DNA of 64,000 nt from Panicum virgatum (GCF_016808335.1 NC_053139.1:17192782-17256781); one strand, 5' to 3'; numbered from the stretch's first letter, positions 31,990 to 43,421 are shown. Notes: generated by a model not told the origin, from the sequence alone. Translations and numbers: made by a program.

Positions 31990-34767
31990 ATGTCGGAAAC
32001 TGGATCCTCCGATTCAAATCCACAACTTGACCAAGTGCTGAATGTTCAACCCGAAGTGTCTGCAAAAACAGGTGCATGTAGCACCTCCCAGCGTAGGAAG
32101 CCAAGAGCACAAACCAAGTGGCCTAGTGACATCATCAAAGTCGCAGGCTTCGACAGTGAGGGGTTCCCAACAAAAGATGATGGAATAAAATGCTGGCGAC
32201 TGATCTATGGATTAATCGCACGGCAAAGGGTTGGAATCAATGTCCACTTTGAGGATTTGGATGAGGCCGCGCGGCAGGGCTTGTTCGATATCATGAAGCA
32301 ATACTTGCAGTTTTCTAAGGGCACATCCGAGGCAGAGCTGAATCGTGTCAGAGGGGCGGCATGCAAGTCAATCGCCAAGCTCCACAGGAGCTACAGGTCC
32401 AGTCTGGTATGAAATTATGTCAATGAAGGTAAAGAGCCCTTTGAGCTGCACAAGCACTTGGATCGCCAAGACTGGGAGATGTTCGTGGAGACTGCCACCT
32501 CGGAGCAGTTCAAAGAGAAGAGTGAGCACTTCAAGAACCTTCATGCTAGGATCACGGACAACCACCACCTCGGTCCAGAGGGCTATGCTAGGAAAGAGAA
32601 GGGGAGGTGGAGCAAAGAGGACAAGGCAATGGAGGAGGCAGGGTCAGAGAACCCTTGGAAACAGTATCCTGGGCGATCAGAGCCATATTTAAGGGCTAGG
32701 GCTGGTCCAACACCATCCACCGGGGGAATCACCTGGAGTAGCGACGGTACCAAGAGGCTGGCCGACCGGGTGATCGAGTTGAAGGATCATGAGAGCAGTG
32801 TAAGAGAACATGACATCCTCTCCACTGCTATTGATATGCCAGAGCACACTGGTCGCGTGCATGGAGTCTCCAGTTCAAGGGGTTGGAATGAAGCCTTCGG
32901 CAAAGAACATGAAGGCTTGTGGAAGAAAAAGAAACGGTCTTCTATTGTGGATCCCGACCGCCTGAAACAGGAGATAAAGAATGACATATTTTATACACTG
33001 AGGGTAGCAGGGATTGATGTTGAAGCAGCATTATTAGCTGCGGCCCGTGCCAAGAGCAGCTGCGCCTCCAAGCCCACGGTACAGCAAGTACTAGAAGAAG
33101 CAGCAGCAGCAGCCTTGCCTAACCCCCCTCCCCCGGTCAGCGCATCATGCTGAACCCAAGACCCCCCTCCCCCAGCATTGGTCCTATATTTGATGAGCCG
33201 GACACAATTGAAAGGCTCAATAATGTTCCAACCCCCTGCAGCATTGTAACTGGAAGTTACTCAACTTTGTTGATTGAGTTAGCACAGGGAATTGTGCAAC
33301 CCGGGGACATGGAATGCCACACGGTGCCAGTGCAGGATGGGTATGTCATGGTCAAGATTGATTTAGTCCATGAAAACGCCAAGGATGTCGCTCTGCCCAT
33401 CCCGCTGCCAGAAGCCGACATTTATACTTTGGGGGATGCCCGTACCTTGCGGATCCAATGGAAGAAAAGTGGTATCCCCATCCCCCCATTGGTCGGTCGT
33501 CAACTAGTGGTGCCCCAAAGCGGCCACGCAACCCAACAACTGATCCTGAAAATGTGAAGAAGGATGCCGCGGCATGCGATGACCCTTCTGGGGCACCAAA
33601 GAAAAAGAGACCAGCCACCCCAAAGAAAAAGGGAAGGGGTAAGGCGGCACCCAAGGAACCAGCACAGAAAGCAACGGAATCAAAGGGTAAGGCGGCACCC
33701 AAGGAACCAGCTGCAAAGAATGTATGGACTTCTACTCACTCCAAATTTGTGATGGGCAAGCCAATGCTGTCAGAGCTGGATCTGGCCACTGCAGGGGTGA
33801 ATACCAAGGGACTCCATAAGCACTACATGACCCATGCCAATGATGATAATACATCAATCGTGGGTCAACTCAAGGCTGAGGACTTGCACAGTGGGCCTGG
33901 TTTTTTCTCCGTTTCTTGGTCTGATCTGTACGACGTCTTCAACCTCGATGCCTTGGACATCTCCCTCATCCGTTGCTTGACACTGTGAGTATATATAGCA
34001 CAAAAGATTGTTCACTATCATTTTTAATTACTTCGTAATGCTAAACCCTATGTCAGCTTTCTAAAAACTAATGTATTTTTATGTAGACAATTGGCCAGAG
34101 AATCAAAGAACCATCAACTTAGTGGTGAATTCATTGACCCCCAGGATTTCTCTGCCCAAGTGATCAATTCGGATCCGCAGCACGTCGAGTCTGCCATCAC
34201 AAAGGTCTTGGGCTCTTCACCAGGTTGTGTGCTTGCCGCGCACCACACAGGCTCCCACTATTTCCTAGTCGTCATCTGTTCGAAGTGGAAAATTGTGTGG
34301 TACATGGACTCCTTAAGACCACGCGGCGACGATGGCATCACTCTGGGACAACGAGACTTCACCAGCATCAAGGCGGTTATTGATAGGTATATCTCTGAGT
34401 TACCACATTTGCAATCTTCTCATTTGGAGCTTGTCACCTATTTAATTTGTAGCTAATGACATCCATAACGCCTAATGCAGTGCTTTCTCCAGCTTTCGAG
34501 CCAAACACTGTCTTCCAAAAACCAAGTTGATGCACGTGACTAATTTTCCGGTATATCTCTGGCCTCTTGCATACTAAGTTTTTATGATTTCACTAAATAA
34601 TATATTTGTCCTAACAGTATATATCATCTTGAGCAGTGCATGCAGCAAGGACCTGGAAATGAATGCAGGTTCTATGTTGCATACCACATGGTCCGCCTTG
34701 CTAGAGGTTTCAAAACCCTTAAAGGAGCTAAGCTTCTGTCAAATATATCTCTGACCGCTTGCTGCAT

Positions 34768-34817
<50 letters not shown>

Positions 34818-34983
34818 CGTACAAGCACTCATCATTTGACTGTCACTTAATTTTTGCTAGGACGTGCGGGGTCATCCGGACAAGCAATTGGACGACAAGC
34901 AGCTCTTGGCTGTTAGAGAAAAGCTTGCCTCCTTGCTTCTAGATGTCATAAGCCACAAAGGTGACTTCCACTGTCACAACTGA
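31990..34983 (+). pseudogene. CACTA TnpA-like / Ulp1-like gene, with stop and frameshifts
   Basis: The ATG at 31990 follows a TTTGCAG acceptor. The first part encodes a Ptta/En/Spm-type TnpA-like region (KCWRLIYGLIARQRVGINVH, IDMPEHTGRVHG). It has TGA at 32410-32412, where the same frame resumes, and shifts in C-rich runs near 33150 and 33480. A Lys/Pro/Ala-rich linker follows. The last exons (33720-33987, about 34088-34386, about 34637-34735, 34861-34983) encode a Ulp1-like protease with His in GSHYFLVVI, Asp in WYMDSLRPRG and Cys in GPGNECRFYV. TnpA proteins bind subterminal repeats; the protease-like tail is common in grass CACTA genes. The stop and shifts make it a pseudogene unless some are sequencing errors in homopolymers. 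Confidence 0.82.
34767..34813. repeat. (AT)n microsatellite
   Basis: About 22 AT dinucleotides in an intron of the CACTA gene. Confidence 0.93.
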
Positions 34984-35269
34984 ACTGATAATTGTATATA
35001 TGTACTGTTAATTCTTTCATGGACGTACTCTCGATTCATGTGATTATTGTATATGTGTACTGTTAATTTGTAGTGCACAGATACAATATATAGTTTGTCA
35101 TGTACAGTTGGTGGTTGTTTCTTATGTAAGCTTTGTGAGATATTAATTGAGTTCTATTCTGTGTGTTTGCTGGGTCAACAAGAAGGCTGCCAAATCCTAG
35201 CTGTGCTCTAGGATCCAGCCAGGAAACAAATTTCAGCTTCCAGGGGTCAGGTTCTAAGGTGACGGCAAC

Positions 35270-35731
35270 AACCAAACCCGTCCCTGCTGTATACTCACTA
35301 GGTGACGGCATAGTAAAGCACAACCCGTCACTTATCTAGAATCGTAGGTGACGGACGTCGTGAGCTAACCGTCACATGTGTTGGACAAAGGTGACGGGTA
35401 GACCCCATAGGGGGGGCCTGGTCACCGATAAAGGTGACGGTGCTAAACTGAAGCACGTCACCTTCTACATAGTGATAAGTGATGGGTTTTGTTACAGGCC
35501 CGTCACCTGGAGTAGACAAAGGTGACGGTCGAAGACCTCACACGGGGGGGTCTAGTCACCAAGAAAGGTGACAGTTGTCTACTGATATCCGTCACCTTTC
35601 TGTCACATAGGTGACGGGCAAATGCCCGTCACCATTCTATTCTAAATAGTGACGATGTAGGAGTGATGGGCGCGATGCCCGTCACCATAGCGAGATGACG
35701 CCCGTCACTATAGGCCTTTTTCTACATAGTG
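35270..35731. repeat. Right subterminal repeats and terminal inverted repeat of the TAF15-disrupting CACTA
   Basis: More than ten GGTGACGG-type motifs in both orientations end at the terminal inverted repeat TCTACATAGTG (35721-35731). Confidence 0.88.
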
Positions 35732-36578
35732 CCAAACAATCCAGGTGGACCACCAACAACAGTAGCAACGCTAGCACGGCTGCTTCCTCTTGCATCAGCG
35801 CTACCGCGACCTCAACCCCTAATACCACCACCACAAGCAGATCCACCTGCACCAGCAAGGCGAGCAGCTCCACAGCGATTACAAACGCCACGGAAGGCAA
35901 AGTTTACATTGCCACAACTGAGAGAAGAAATCATATCAGAAAGAACGGAATACACAATTAAGATCATACTAGTCAACTGAAAAACTGAAGTGATAGAGAA
36001 GTTGCTCACCAATCATAACAGACCTTGTATTTGGACACATCCAATCCCCATCTTGCTGCCAAGCTTTTCCTGGAACATCAACGGATCCTCTACCTCTGCC
36101 AAGTGCCAACCCCATTGTCCAATTCATCTTGTCCACCAAAGTTAGCAGTGACAGCCACATTCATGGAGCTATCAAATGTATCTTTTCTTTTTGACTCAGC
36201 TATGTGAACCTGGATAATACTTCCATGGAAATCCTTGTTATTGAACCAGTCCACAGCAGCTGAAGCAGCATGTGGATCCTCATAGGTAATTGTTGCATCA
36301 CCCTTTGGTTCATTGGCAACCTTGTCCCTATACATCCAAATTTTTGGACGCCCAGTCCTTTTGTCCTTCTGTGTGGTTTAACAACAAAGAAGAGACAAAT
36401 TTATCATGAAATAAAATTTGAAAAATGCATAAAAAGAATCTTTATCGAATTTGATAGTGGTTGCAAAAATGTTACCTGATAAGACTCATACCTTTAGCAA
36501 CCCTATGGTGCCAAAATATTCAGCCAGCATAGTCTCATCAGTTCCATTTGGGGGCCCTCTTGACATATATCCAGCCAT

Positions 36579-37030
36579 ATGTAACAAACCACTATTATCA
36601 TTGTTTTCAAATTGTTTCTCTTAGGAAGAAGGTAGAGGGGCTACAAACAGACAAATATTCAAAGTTCAACTACACTATACATGATGTTGTACTTGGGGCT
36701 ATGAACAGAAAAAATAGTATAGGGAATACAAACAGACAAAAAAAAAGCACGGCGTAAAATCTAAAATATACTGATACAGGACATTGTAGTGGGGAGAGTA
36801 AGTACGAAAAATCTTTGCTCAATCTCAGAAATGAGCTGCGAACTAATTTTGCATGCGACATTCTAGTTGGATCTAAATTCTTGCTTGATAATGTTGGAGG
36901 TTGCAGCCAGAACAAATATACTAAATTTGTACAGTGAAACCTATTTCTATGGAATAATATGAATCCTGAAAGAAAGCCTAAGAAACCAAACGTAACAAGT
37001 GAGCAACCATGTACTTGCTGTTTTCCATTC
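36579..37030. other. TAF15-like 5' region or intron 1
   Basis: Upstream (minus strand) of the TAF15-like ATG. A plausible 3' splice site (TGTTTGTAG) lies near 36640, so a short 5'-untranslated piece may run from there to the ATG. No other gene is seen. Confidence 0.4.
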
Positions 37031-40000
37031 ATTTTTTTTAAAAAAAAAAGGAAACGTCTCCGGCCTCTGCTGCCGCACATAGCCAAATTTTTACAAAATT
37101 CTCAAGAGTACACAAACGACTTAAAAGGAATTAAAAGCAAAGTCTATTATTGCTTCTCCATCCATTCTTGGCAAAGATATCCAAGGCGACGACCTCCAAT
37201 GCCTTGCTGGCCAAACGGACAGCCTTCCTTGTATCCTCACGCTGTAGTAGGGACCAGAATCGCAGCCAGTACGCTCCCCTGAAGACAGCCTGCATAAATA
37301 AGGTAAATAATTTTTTCTCAAAAATTAAATCGTTACGTGTACACCATATCGCCCACATAAGAGCTTCAGCTCCAACAAAAATTAAACTTCTTTCTTTCAT
37401 GCTTATGCTCGTTAACCAATTTCTAAACATATGCGTCATTGATTTTGGTGGGGTTAACCCAGTAGCTACATGAACAACTCTCCAAATGGTCTTAGCATGT
37501 TGACAATCAAAGAAGAGGTGTTGAATTTTTTCATTAAGATCACAGAAGCAACATTTTTTACTCCCAGACCAGTTACTCTTAGCTAAGTTGTCTTTGGTTA
37601 AAATAACACATCGTTAAAGGTACCAAAGGAAATTTTTATTTTTAAAGGAATCTTCAGCTTCCATAAAAATTTATTAACGAAGGGTGTGTCCTAATTTATA
37701 AGGTACTGATACATAGACTGTACTGTAATATTGCCATATCTATGCAAGCCCCAGGTAAAAATGTCCCTCCCATCTGAAAGCTGGTAAGCGGATATTTTAG
37801 CTACAAGGTTATTCCAGTCAGTCATTTTATCTCCAACTAAAGCTCTTCTAAAAGAGATATTCAATGGCACTTGATTCATAACATTTGCCACTGTAACGTG
37901 AGGATAATAGACTATATTATATAGGTTGGGAAACTGCTCTTTAAGTGGTTTAGATCCAATCCAAATATCCTCCCAAAATCTGGTTTGCGAACCATCTTTT
38001 ATCTTAAATGTTCCACAACCCAAGAAATCTTCTCTAGATTTTAACAGACCTTTCCAGAAGTGCGAGTCTCCATGTTTAATTTTAACCTGAGAAAGACACT
38101 TCGAACTTAGATATTTATTTCTAAATAAAGTCTGCCATGTGCCATCCTCATTCAGCAATTTAAATAACCATTTGCTGAGTAAACATTTATTTGTAATCCA
38201 AAGGTCTGCTATTCCCAAACCTCCTTGATTCTTTGGACGACACAAGATATCCCATTTGGCTAGACGATATTTCTTTTTATCACTATTTCCTTGCCAAAAG
38301 AAAGTAGAACGATAAAAATCCAGTCTTTTTAGGACACCTTTGGGAATTTCAAAGAATGACATCATGAACATTGGGAGGCTACTGAGGACCGAATTCAATA
38401 ATATCAGTCGTCCTCCATAAGATAAATGTTTAGCCTTCCAGGTACTTAGTTTGCATTTGAATCTTTCCTCAATGATACCCCAGTCCGCATTACGGAGTTT
38501 GGTATGATGCATCGGTATTCCTAGATACCTGAAACGGTATGACCCTCGCTCGCAGCCAAACATCTCAGTATATTCTGTCTCGTATTGTTTGGCTTCTCCA
38601 TAACAAAAGATCTCACTTTTGGAAGTTAATTTTTAGATCAGATAATTGTTCAAATCCACTGAGCAATAGCTTCATACTTTTAGCTTACTCTAAATCATGA
38701 TCCATGAATATGATCGTGTCATCTATATATTGCAAAATTGACAATCTGTCTTCCAACAAGTGAGGTATCACGCCTTTAATTTGGCCATCATTCTTAGCCC
38801 TCTTAATTAAAATAGAGAGCATATCCACCATAATATTGAACAAAATAGGAGACATAGGATCTCCTTGCCTCAACCTTTTTTTGTTTGGAAGTAGTGTCCA
38901 ATATCATCATTAGTTTTGATGCCCACACTTCCTCCAGAAACAAAGTTTTCGACCCATTTACACCATTGTGGGCAGAATCCCTTCATTCGGAGGGTTTGTT
39001 GTAGAAAAAGCCATTTTACTTTATCGTAGGCCTTTTCAAAGTTAATTTTGAGAACTACGCCATTTAGTTTTTTGGTGTGTAGTTCATGGATGGTTTCATG
39101 TAATATCACTACACCTTCCATTATATTGCGTCCTGGCATAAACACTGTTTGGGAAGGTTGAACCACTTTGCTAGCCACTCCCATGAGTCTATTGGTAGCC
39201 ACCTTGGTGAAAATTTTGAAACTCACATTGAGTAGACAAAGAGGCCTATATTGTTGTATTTTTGTTGCCTCTTTTATCTTAGGAAGGAGAGTAATTACTC
39301 CAAAATTAAGGCAATATATAGGAAGACGCTCTTCATAGAATTCCATGAATAGCGACATAAGATCTGCTTTTATAATTTCCCAAAAAACCTGATAAAATTC
39401 TGCTGGGAAACTATCGGGACCAGGGGATTTATTATGCTCCATTTGGAACACCGCCTTCTTTATCTCCCTCTCTGTAAATGGTGCTACGAGGAGATTATTT
39501 TCATCCTCTGTCACCTGAGGTATGTCATCGTTTTGGTTTTCCACCATACTAAAATTATTATCTTCCGGTGGTCCAAACAAACTCTTGTAATATTTTGTGA
39601 TATAAGCTTTCAATTCAGCATCACCCACTATTATGCCATCTTCTTGTTCTAACCTGAATATGCGTTGTTTTCTATGTTTGCCATTAGCGACCAAATTGAA
39701 ATATTGGGTGTTATCATCACCTTCCAAAAGGTCCTTTGTTTTTGCTCTCTCATACCATTTAATTTCCTCCTCCCTCAATAAATGAACCAATCGTTCATTG
39801 AGGTAGTGTTTCAGATTTAATTCTTGATTGGAGAGTATCCTGGTTTCGGCTCTTTTATCTAGATCATCAATCATTAAGATTAATTTCTTTTTCTCCTTTT
39901 TATTATGGCTAGCTGTGTTTTTGGCCCAACCCCTCAAGAATTGTCTGAGAGTTCTTATTTTATTTTGCCATTTTTCAATAGCTGTGGTTCCTTTGGATTC

Positions 40001-40075
40001 AGATTGCCATTTATTAGCAATTAACTCATAGAATCCTTCTCGAATGAGCCAACCACTTCAGTACAGATGTAGTCA
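37031..40075 (-). mobile_element. 5'-truncated L1-type LINE
   Basis: On the minus strand an ORF2 remnant is followed by a short 3' untranslated region ending in GAGGCCGGAGACG and a poly-A/poly-T-like tail (37031-37047), as in plant LINEs. The endonuclease domain is missing, so the copy is 5'-truncated near 40075. I looked for a target duplication next to the tail and did not find its partner. Confidence 0.85.
37131..40060 (-). pseudogene. LINE ORF2 remnant: reverse transcriptase and zf-RVT
   Basis: The main open part (39937-38870, 355 codons) covers the RT fingers and palm (HNKSPGPDSFPAEFYQ, FMPGRNIMEGVVILHE). A one-base shift in an A7 run leads to RQGDPMSPILF and the YIDDT catalytic motif (38873-38685). 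Stops follow, then 38563-37691 (290 codons) covers the region after RT (YLGIPMH, GGLGIADLWITNKCLL). 37439-37131 holds the zf-RVT-like tail. ORF2 would nick target DNA and copy its own RNA. With no endonuclease and several breaks it is inactive. Confidence 0.88.
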
Positions 40076-40791
40076 GATGTCAAGGAGATGAAAATTTGTC
40101 TATTTCTAATGCTGAATGGCGCGCGCGCGCGCACACAAGCTACTACCTCGGCGATTCAGCATACAGTAGAATATAGCTGACTTATAACAACACTGTGAAC
40201 TGCAATTGTAAGGGGCGTGCTCAGTTTAAGTCCTACTTCCTAAATCAACAATTCATTTATAATTCAGCAAACTACCAGCCATGAGTAGACTAACCAAACC
40301 CACCAAGCATGGCCAAATGACATTTACACGAACATTTGAAGAGCCCAATCAAGGCAGCAGATTACAAATGCGTGAAATCAAATACGAACTGGCACAACAA
40401 GGCAGATCAAATATGTTGAACTGAAATTTGCACAATTCAATGGTCAGGGTCACACACACCTTAACAGCAGTACCAGGGCCTAATCCTTTAATATACTACT
40501 AGCAAAACCCAACATAACAGTCCCAACCGATTGACCCAACATTACACGGGCCAATCGGGAATACAAGTGGTAGGTCAAGCTCAAATCCCCCACCCGACAC
40601 TGGCCGAGAGCACCACGAGACGCTAACTCCCCTGCACCGCGTCGACGCAGATCTGAGCGCATCGACTTGCGCGGGGGCAGAAAATCTAGCTACCCTTGAC
40701 CTATGGTTTCAGCAGAGATACGAGACTAACCAAACCGCGCAGGCCTAACCATAGGCACGAGGCGCAGAAGGGGGGCAGCGGCAAAGCTCAC
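40076..40791. other. Gene-free region, probable intron 1 of the TAF15-like copy
   Basis: No frame is convincing. It includes a short (GC)n run at 40120-40132. It lies between the LINE and a GC-rich stretch that looks like a 5'-untranslated exon. Confidence 0.4.
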
Positions 40792-40813
40792 CTCGCCGTC
40801 GCCGCCGATGCCG
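40792..40813 (-). other. Possible 5'-untranslated exon end of the TAF15-like copy
   Basis: On the minus strand a GC-rich GGCGGCGACGGCGAG is followed by GTGAGC, a strong splice-donor match, about 4 kb (3 kb of it LINE) upstream of the TAF15-like ATG. A LINE poly-A tail abuts it. The assignment is inferred from position only. Confidence 0.35.
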
Positions 40814-41088
40814 TTTTTTTTTTTTTGAAATGGAAAACGAAGTTTCATTAGTCACTTGTCCCGGACAGATCGCCGGACACCAACAATGCTACAGAGTCTG
40901 GTACATGGTCTTGCCACAGCATAGGACCGTTGGTACAAGTCAGGCCAATGGCCGCCAGAGTATCAGCTACACCATTACAAGCTCTGGGTACATGAGAGAT
41001 AGTACATCGAAAGAACTCATAAACCATTAAGGTCTTGATCTCACCCATCAGAGTTGCTGGACACGAAGAGTTGACCAAGGAAAGAAAC
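40814..41088 (-). mobile_element. LINE 3' fragment (RNase H-like tail), interrupted by the MULE
   Basis: The minus strand encodes an RNase H-like tail as found at the end of some plant LINE ORF2 proteins (ISHVPRACNGVADTLA, WQDHVPDSVALLVSGDL) and ends in a 15-base poly-A (40814-40828). The fragment is cut at 41088 by the MULE and would continue at 52145. Its 5' limit there is unclear. Confidence 0.7.
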
Positions 41089-41400
41089 GAATTTTTTATT
41101 TTTATATTATTTTTTTTCGATTTATCAAAAATAAATATCGTTATATTTTTTTTCAAATATGTCACCCTGCCACCGGATAGTTTGGTGGTAAGGAGATACC
41201 GCCGGATGAACCGGCGGTAAGTTTATTGGCCCACGGCCCATCAAACGTACCGCCGTTTCATCCGGCGGTAGCTACCTACCGCCGGATGAACTAGCGGTAG
41301 GTGCTACCGCCGGGCTACAGTGCGGCTATAGTCGGCTGAGCCGGACTGTAGATGCCCAGCGTCCTATCGCTGTTTGAAACGGCGGTAGGTGTTCCCACAT
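41089..41400. repeat. Left terminal inverted repeat and subterminal array of the MULE
   Basis: The T-rich outer part (41089-41150) pairs with 52072-52135. Several inverted TACCGCCGG...CCGGCGGTA copies continue to about 41395. Confidence 0.88.
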
Positions 41401-41753
41401 TTTTTAATTATTTTATATGCTCTCAGTGCCGTAATTAATTATTTAATTATTTTATAGACTGTCTGTACTGTAATTATTTTATTTACGTTTAGAGATATTT
41501 CAGAAAATAATAGAGATAGCGTAGGTTAGGGAAATATTTTTAAAAAATTAATACAAAATAGATTTAACTCTAATAGAATGTGAAAATATATTTTTATGAG
41601 ATATTCATGAGTTTCAATTACGATTTCGATGTCCTGTCACCTTGCATCAGATTCTTCTGCACCCCCACTATAATTAAAAATGTGGGAGGACCTACCGCCG
41701 TTTGAAACGGCGATAGACATGCGTGAACCATGCCTATAGACCAAATAGCTACA

Positions 41754-41764
41754 TCTATAAATAG
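41754..41764 (+). promoter_or_regulatory. TATA box of the plus-strand GRF-type gene
   Basis: CTATAAATAGG lies 50 bases before the ATG at 41815. Confidence 0.65.
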
Positions 41765-41814
41765 GACATTGCCCCATCTCATACAAAGTCACTAGCCATC
41801 CCCGCACTACCACC

Positions 41815-42401
41815 ATGTCTTTCTCTGGTTCTACCTACATTCCGTGGAACAAGATTAGATAACTTGTGCCTCAAGGAGTGCAGGTTCCAATGTGCTTCTG
41901 CGGTTCGTTGTGCAAGCTGATGGAGTCCAAAGTTTTGGGCAATGACTTCGGCAGGAGGTTCTTCATGTGTGAGAACTACGAGTATGATCCGCCAAAGCGC
42001 TACGGCAAGGACAAAGCGAAGGTATCACCTCGCACTTTCTAGTTTGCGCCTTCGGAGTTCAGTAATTTAATTCTAACTCGGCTTGGAAATAGAGTCCACC
42101 ACCTCTTTGTGATTTCATACAGTGGCTGGACACAGAGTAATCGACCGAAGCTAAGGAACACGTTGAGTGCGAAGCAAGGTGGGCTGCGGAAAGGTGGCAG
42201 CGAATGCTGCAAGAGGAAAAAATGGAGGAGAAGCGCAAGAAAGATAAAGAAGAGATCCAGAAGAGGTTCGCAGATATGGAACGTCGGCAGGCGGAGGAGC
42301 GTGAAGCTGATAGGGAGAGGAAGCGAGAGAGGGCCCGCCGTGCGAAGGAGGCGGGGCCCGAGGCTATTAGGAAGGGGAAGTATCCTCGGTGCACTCAGTA
42401 G
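41815..42401 (+). pseudogene. GRF-type zinc-finger gene copy 1 in MULE, two stops
   Basis: Two exons (41815-42021 and 42093-42401) with GTATCA and AAATAG borders give a frame of 172 codons. It has a GRF-like zinc motif (MCFCGSLCKLM...FGRRFFMCENYE...CDFIQWLDTE) and then a long Glu/Lys/Arg-rich coiled coil (KMEEKRKKDKEEIQKRFADM). In-frame TAA codons at 41860-41862 and 42138-42140 break it; an internal ATG after the first could still give a shorter start. GRF fingers bind single-stranded nucleic acid in known proteins; the role in MULEs is unknown. It is transcribed opposite to the other MULE genes. Confidence 0.72.
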
Positions 42402-42850
42402 ATGACTATCATGTAATGTTCGAATTTCATATTCCCTAAGTCATGTTAGGTCTAGATGGAACACGACGTTAGCGTGTTCCATGTACATGCCAGTGCAATT
42501 GTTTTTGTAATTTCAATGTCAAATTAATCTGTATTGTGTACTTTCTACTAGCTACAACTAGATTTTTAGAAGCATTGCTCTACAAATAAACTTTTCAGAC
42601 CGACGCGATGACAACTCCATGGGCATATATCGGCCAGTACACACAATAAAAACAAACAAAACAATCACCGTTCATACATTGAACACAAATTAAATAGTGG
42701 TCCACACAATTCAACGCACAGAACACATGACATGGCATGTCAGGACCTGTTGCAAGCTACGGTAACGAGGTCCAAGACTAAACCTAACATGCCTTAGGTA
42801 ATTCGAACAAATGTTACATTATTTATTCAGACAGAGCAGTACAACATCAA
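42402..42850. other. Gene-free stretch between convergent GRF-type genes
   Basis: This is the shared 3' region of the plus-strand and minus-strand GRF genes. 42725-42800 resembles 43940-44015, marking the downstream edge of a tandem duplication. Confidence 0.5.
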
Positions 42851-43345
42851 TTATTCACGGGCAGTACCCTTATCACGTCCCGCGATGTCTGCTTTTGCAC
42901 GCTCGCATTTGCGTAAATCTTCATTCACCTTCTTCAACCACTCCATATATTGCTGATCACGACTAGTGATCCACGTGTCAATCCACTCATGGAAATGACA
43001 CCAATGAGTATGCGTGTCATCACCAGCGTACTTTTACAAACAAGAAACGATTCAAAATTATTAAAAATAACAAAAGCATATTTACAAATTAATCTATACA
43101 TGTGATGTTGCACCTCTTTTTTGGACTTCCTCGATATTCTTGCAACACCAATACCTCTGGCCAAAAGTCTCATAATCACGAGATATGTTCGGAACACAAC
43201 GCATTTGGGAATAGCAATTGGGTGGCTCTACACCTTTTGGCCATACCTTGCAATCTGTAATACATCTATTGGGATCGTTAGGAAAGGGTCCTAAATTAGA
43301 CTCCATTTCCCGACGGAAAGCTGCCCGGGATAATGAGGAGCTCAT
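42851..43345 (-). CDS. GRF-type zinc-finger protein copy 2 in MULE, 141 aa, intact
   Basis: Exon 1 runs 43345-43100 (82 codons, ATG) and exon 2 43030-42851 (59 codons plus TAA), with CAT|GTATAG donor and AAAAG acceptor in phase 0. The spliced product has MRCVPNISRDYETFGQRYWC...CHFHEWIDTW, the Cys-x-n-GxRYxxC...C-F-x-W-x-D layout of GRF zinc fingers, then a charged helix (MEWLKKVNEDLRKCERAKAD). A TATA box lies 80 bases upstream. It is paralogous to copy 3. The motif is seen; a nucleic-acid-binding role is inferred from the family. Confidence 0.72.
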
Positions 43346-43421
43346 AGCTGTTTGTTTGGGCTAATTAAAAAAAGTGGAACCTGAATTGCAAGTCTGTGCT
43401 CTCGGCAACCACAAGGTGCTC

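Larger units (their letters stand above)
28278..35731 (+). mobile_element. CACTA element inserted in TAF15-like exon 3, 7.45 kb
   Basis: The left end reads CACTACGTAAGAAACG and the right end, reversed, CACTATGTAGAAAAAGG. The target duplication is CCA (28275-28277 and 35732-35734). Clusters of GGTGACGGGC in both orientations fill 28310-28740, 29640-29950, 30590-30790 and 35270-35720; the inner clusters suggest earlier rearrangement of the left arm. The plus strand carries a TnpA/Ulp1-like gene (31990-34983) and the minus strand a 147-codon ORF. No TnpD transposase is present, so it must have relied on another copy. Confidence 0.93.
27971..36578 (-). pseudogene. TAF15: TAF15-like gene (RRM plus RanBP2 zinc fingers), disrupted
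   Basis: Four coding exons are readable: 36578-36492 (ATG, 29 codons), 36368-36024, 35917-35732 continuing at 28277-28252, and 28054-27971. All have GT-AG borders in matching phase. The product resembles plant TBP-associated factor 15, an RNA-binding protein linked to TFIID. It shows MAGYMSRGPPNGTDETM, an RRM with KDKRTGRPKIWMYRDK, a first zinc finger (GDWMCPN...CGNVNFAFRGVCNRCGAAR) and a second (DWLCPM|CGNINWAKRSKCNICN). Damage: one extra base near 36105 shifts the frame, TGA at 35812-35814, one base missing at the CACTA site in exon 3, and the 7.45-kb CACTA itself. The RRM also lacks the usual RNP2 strand after NG. C-terminal exons lie left of the window or are lost. A functional paralog presumably exists elsewhere. 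Confidence 0.9.

Noticed and set aside
37031..40110. Target-site duplication of the LINE
   Set aside because: I compared the sequence next to the poly-A-like tail with 40040-40120 and found no convincing match, so no duplication is reported.
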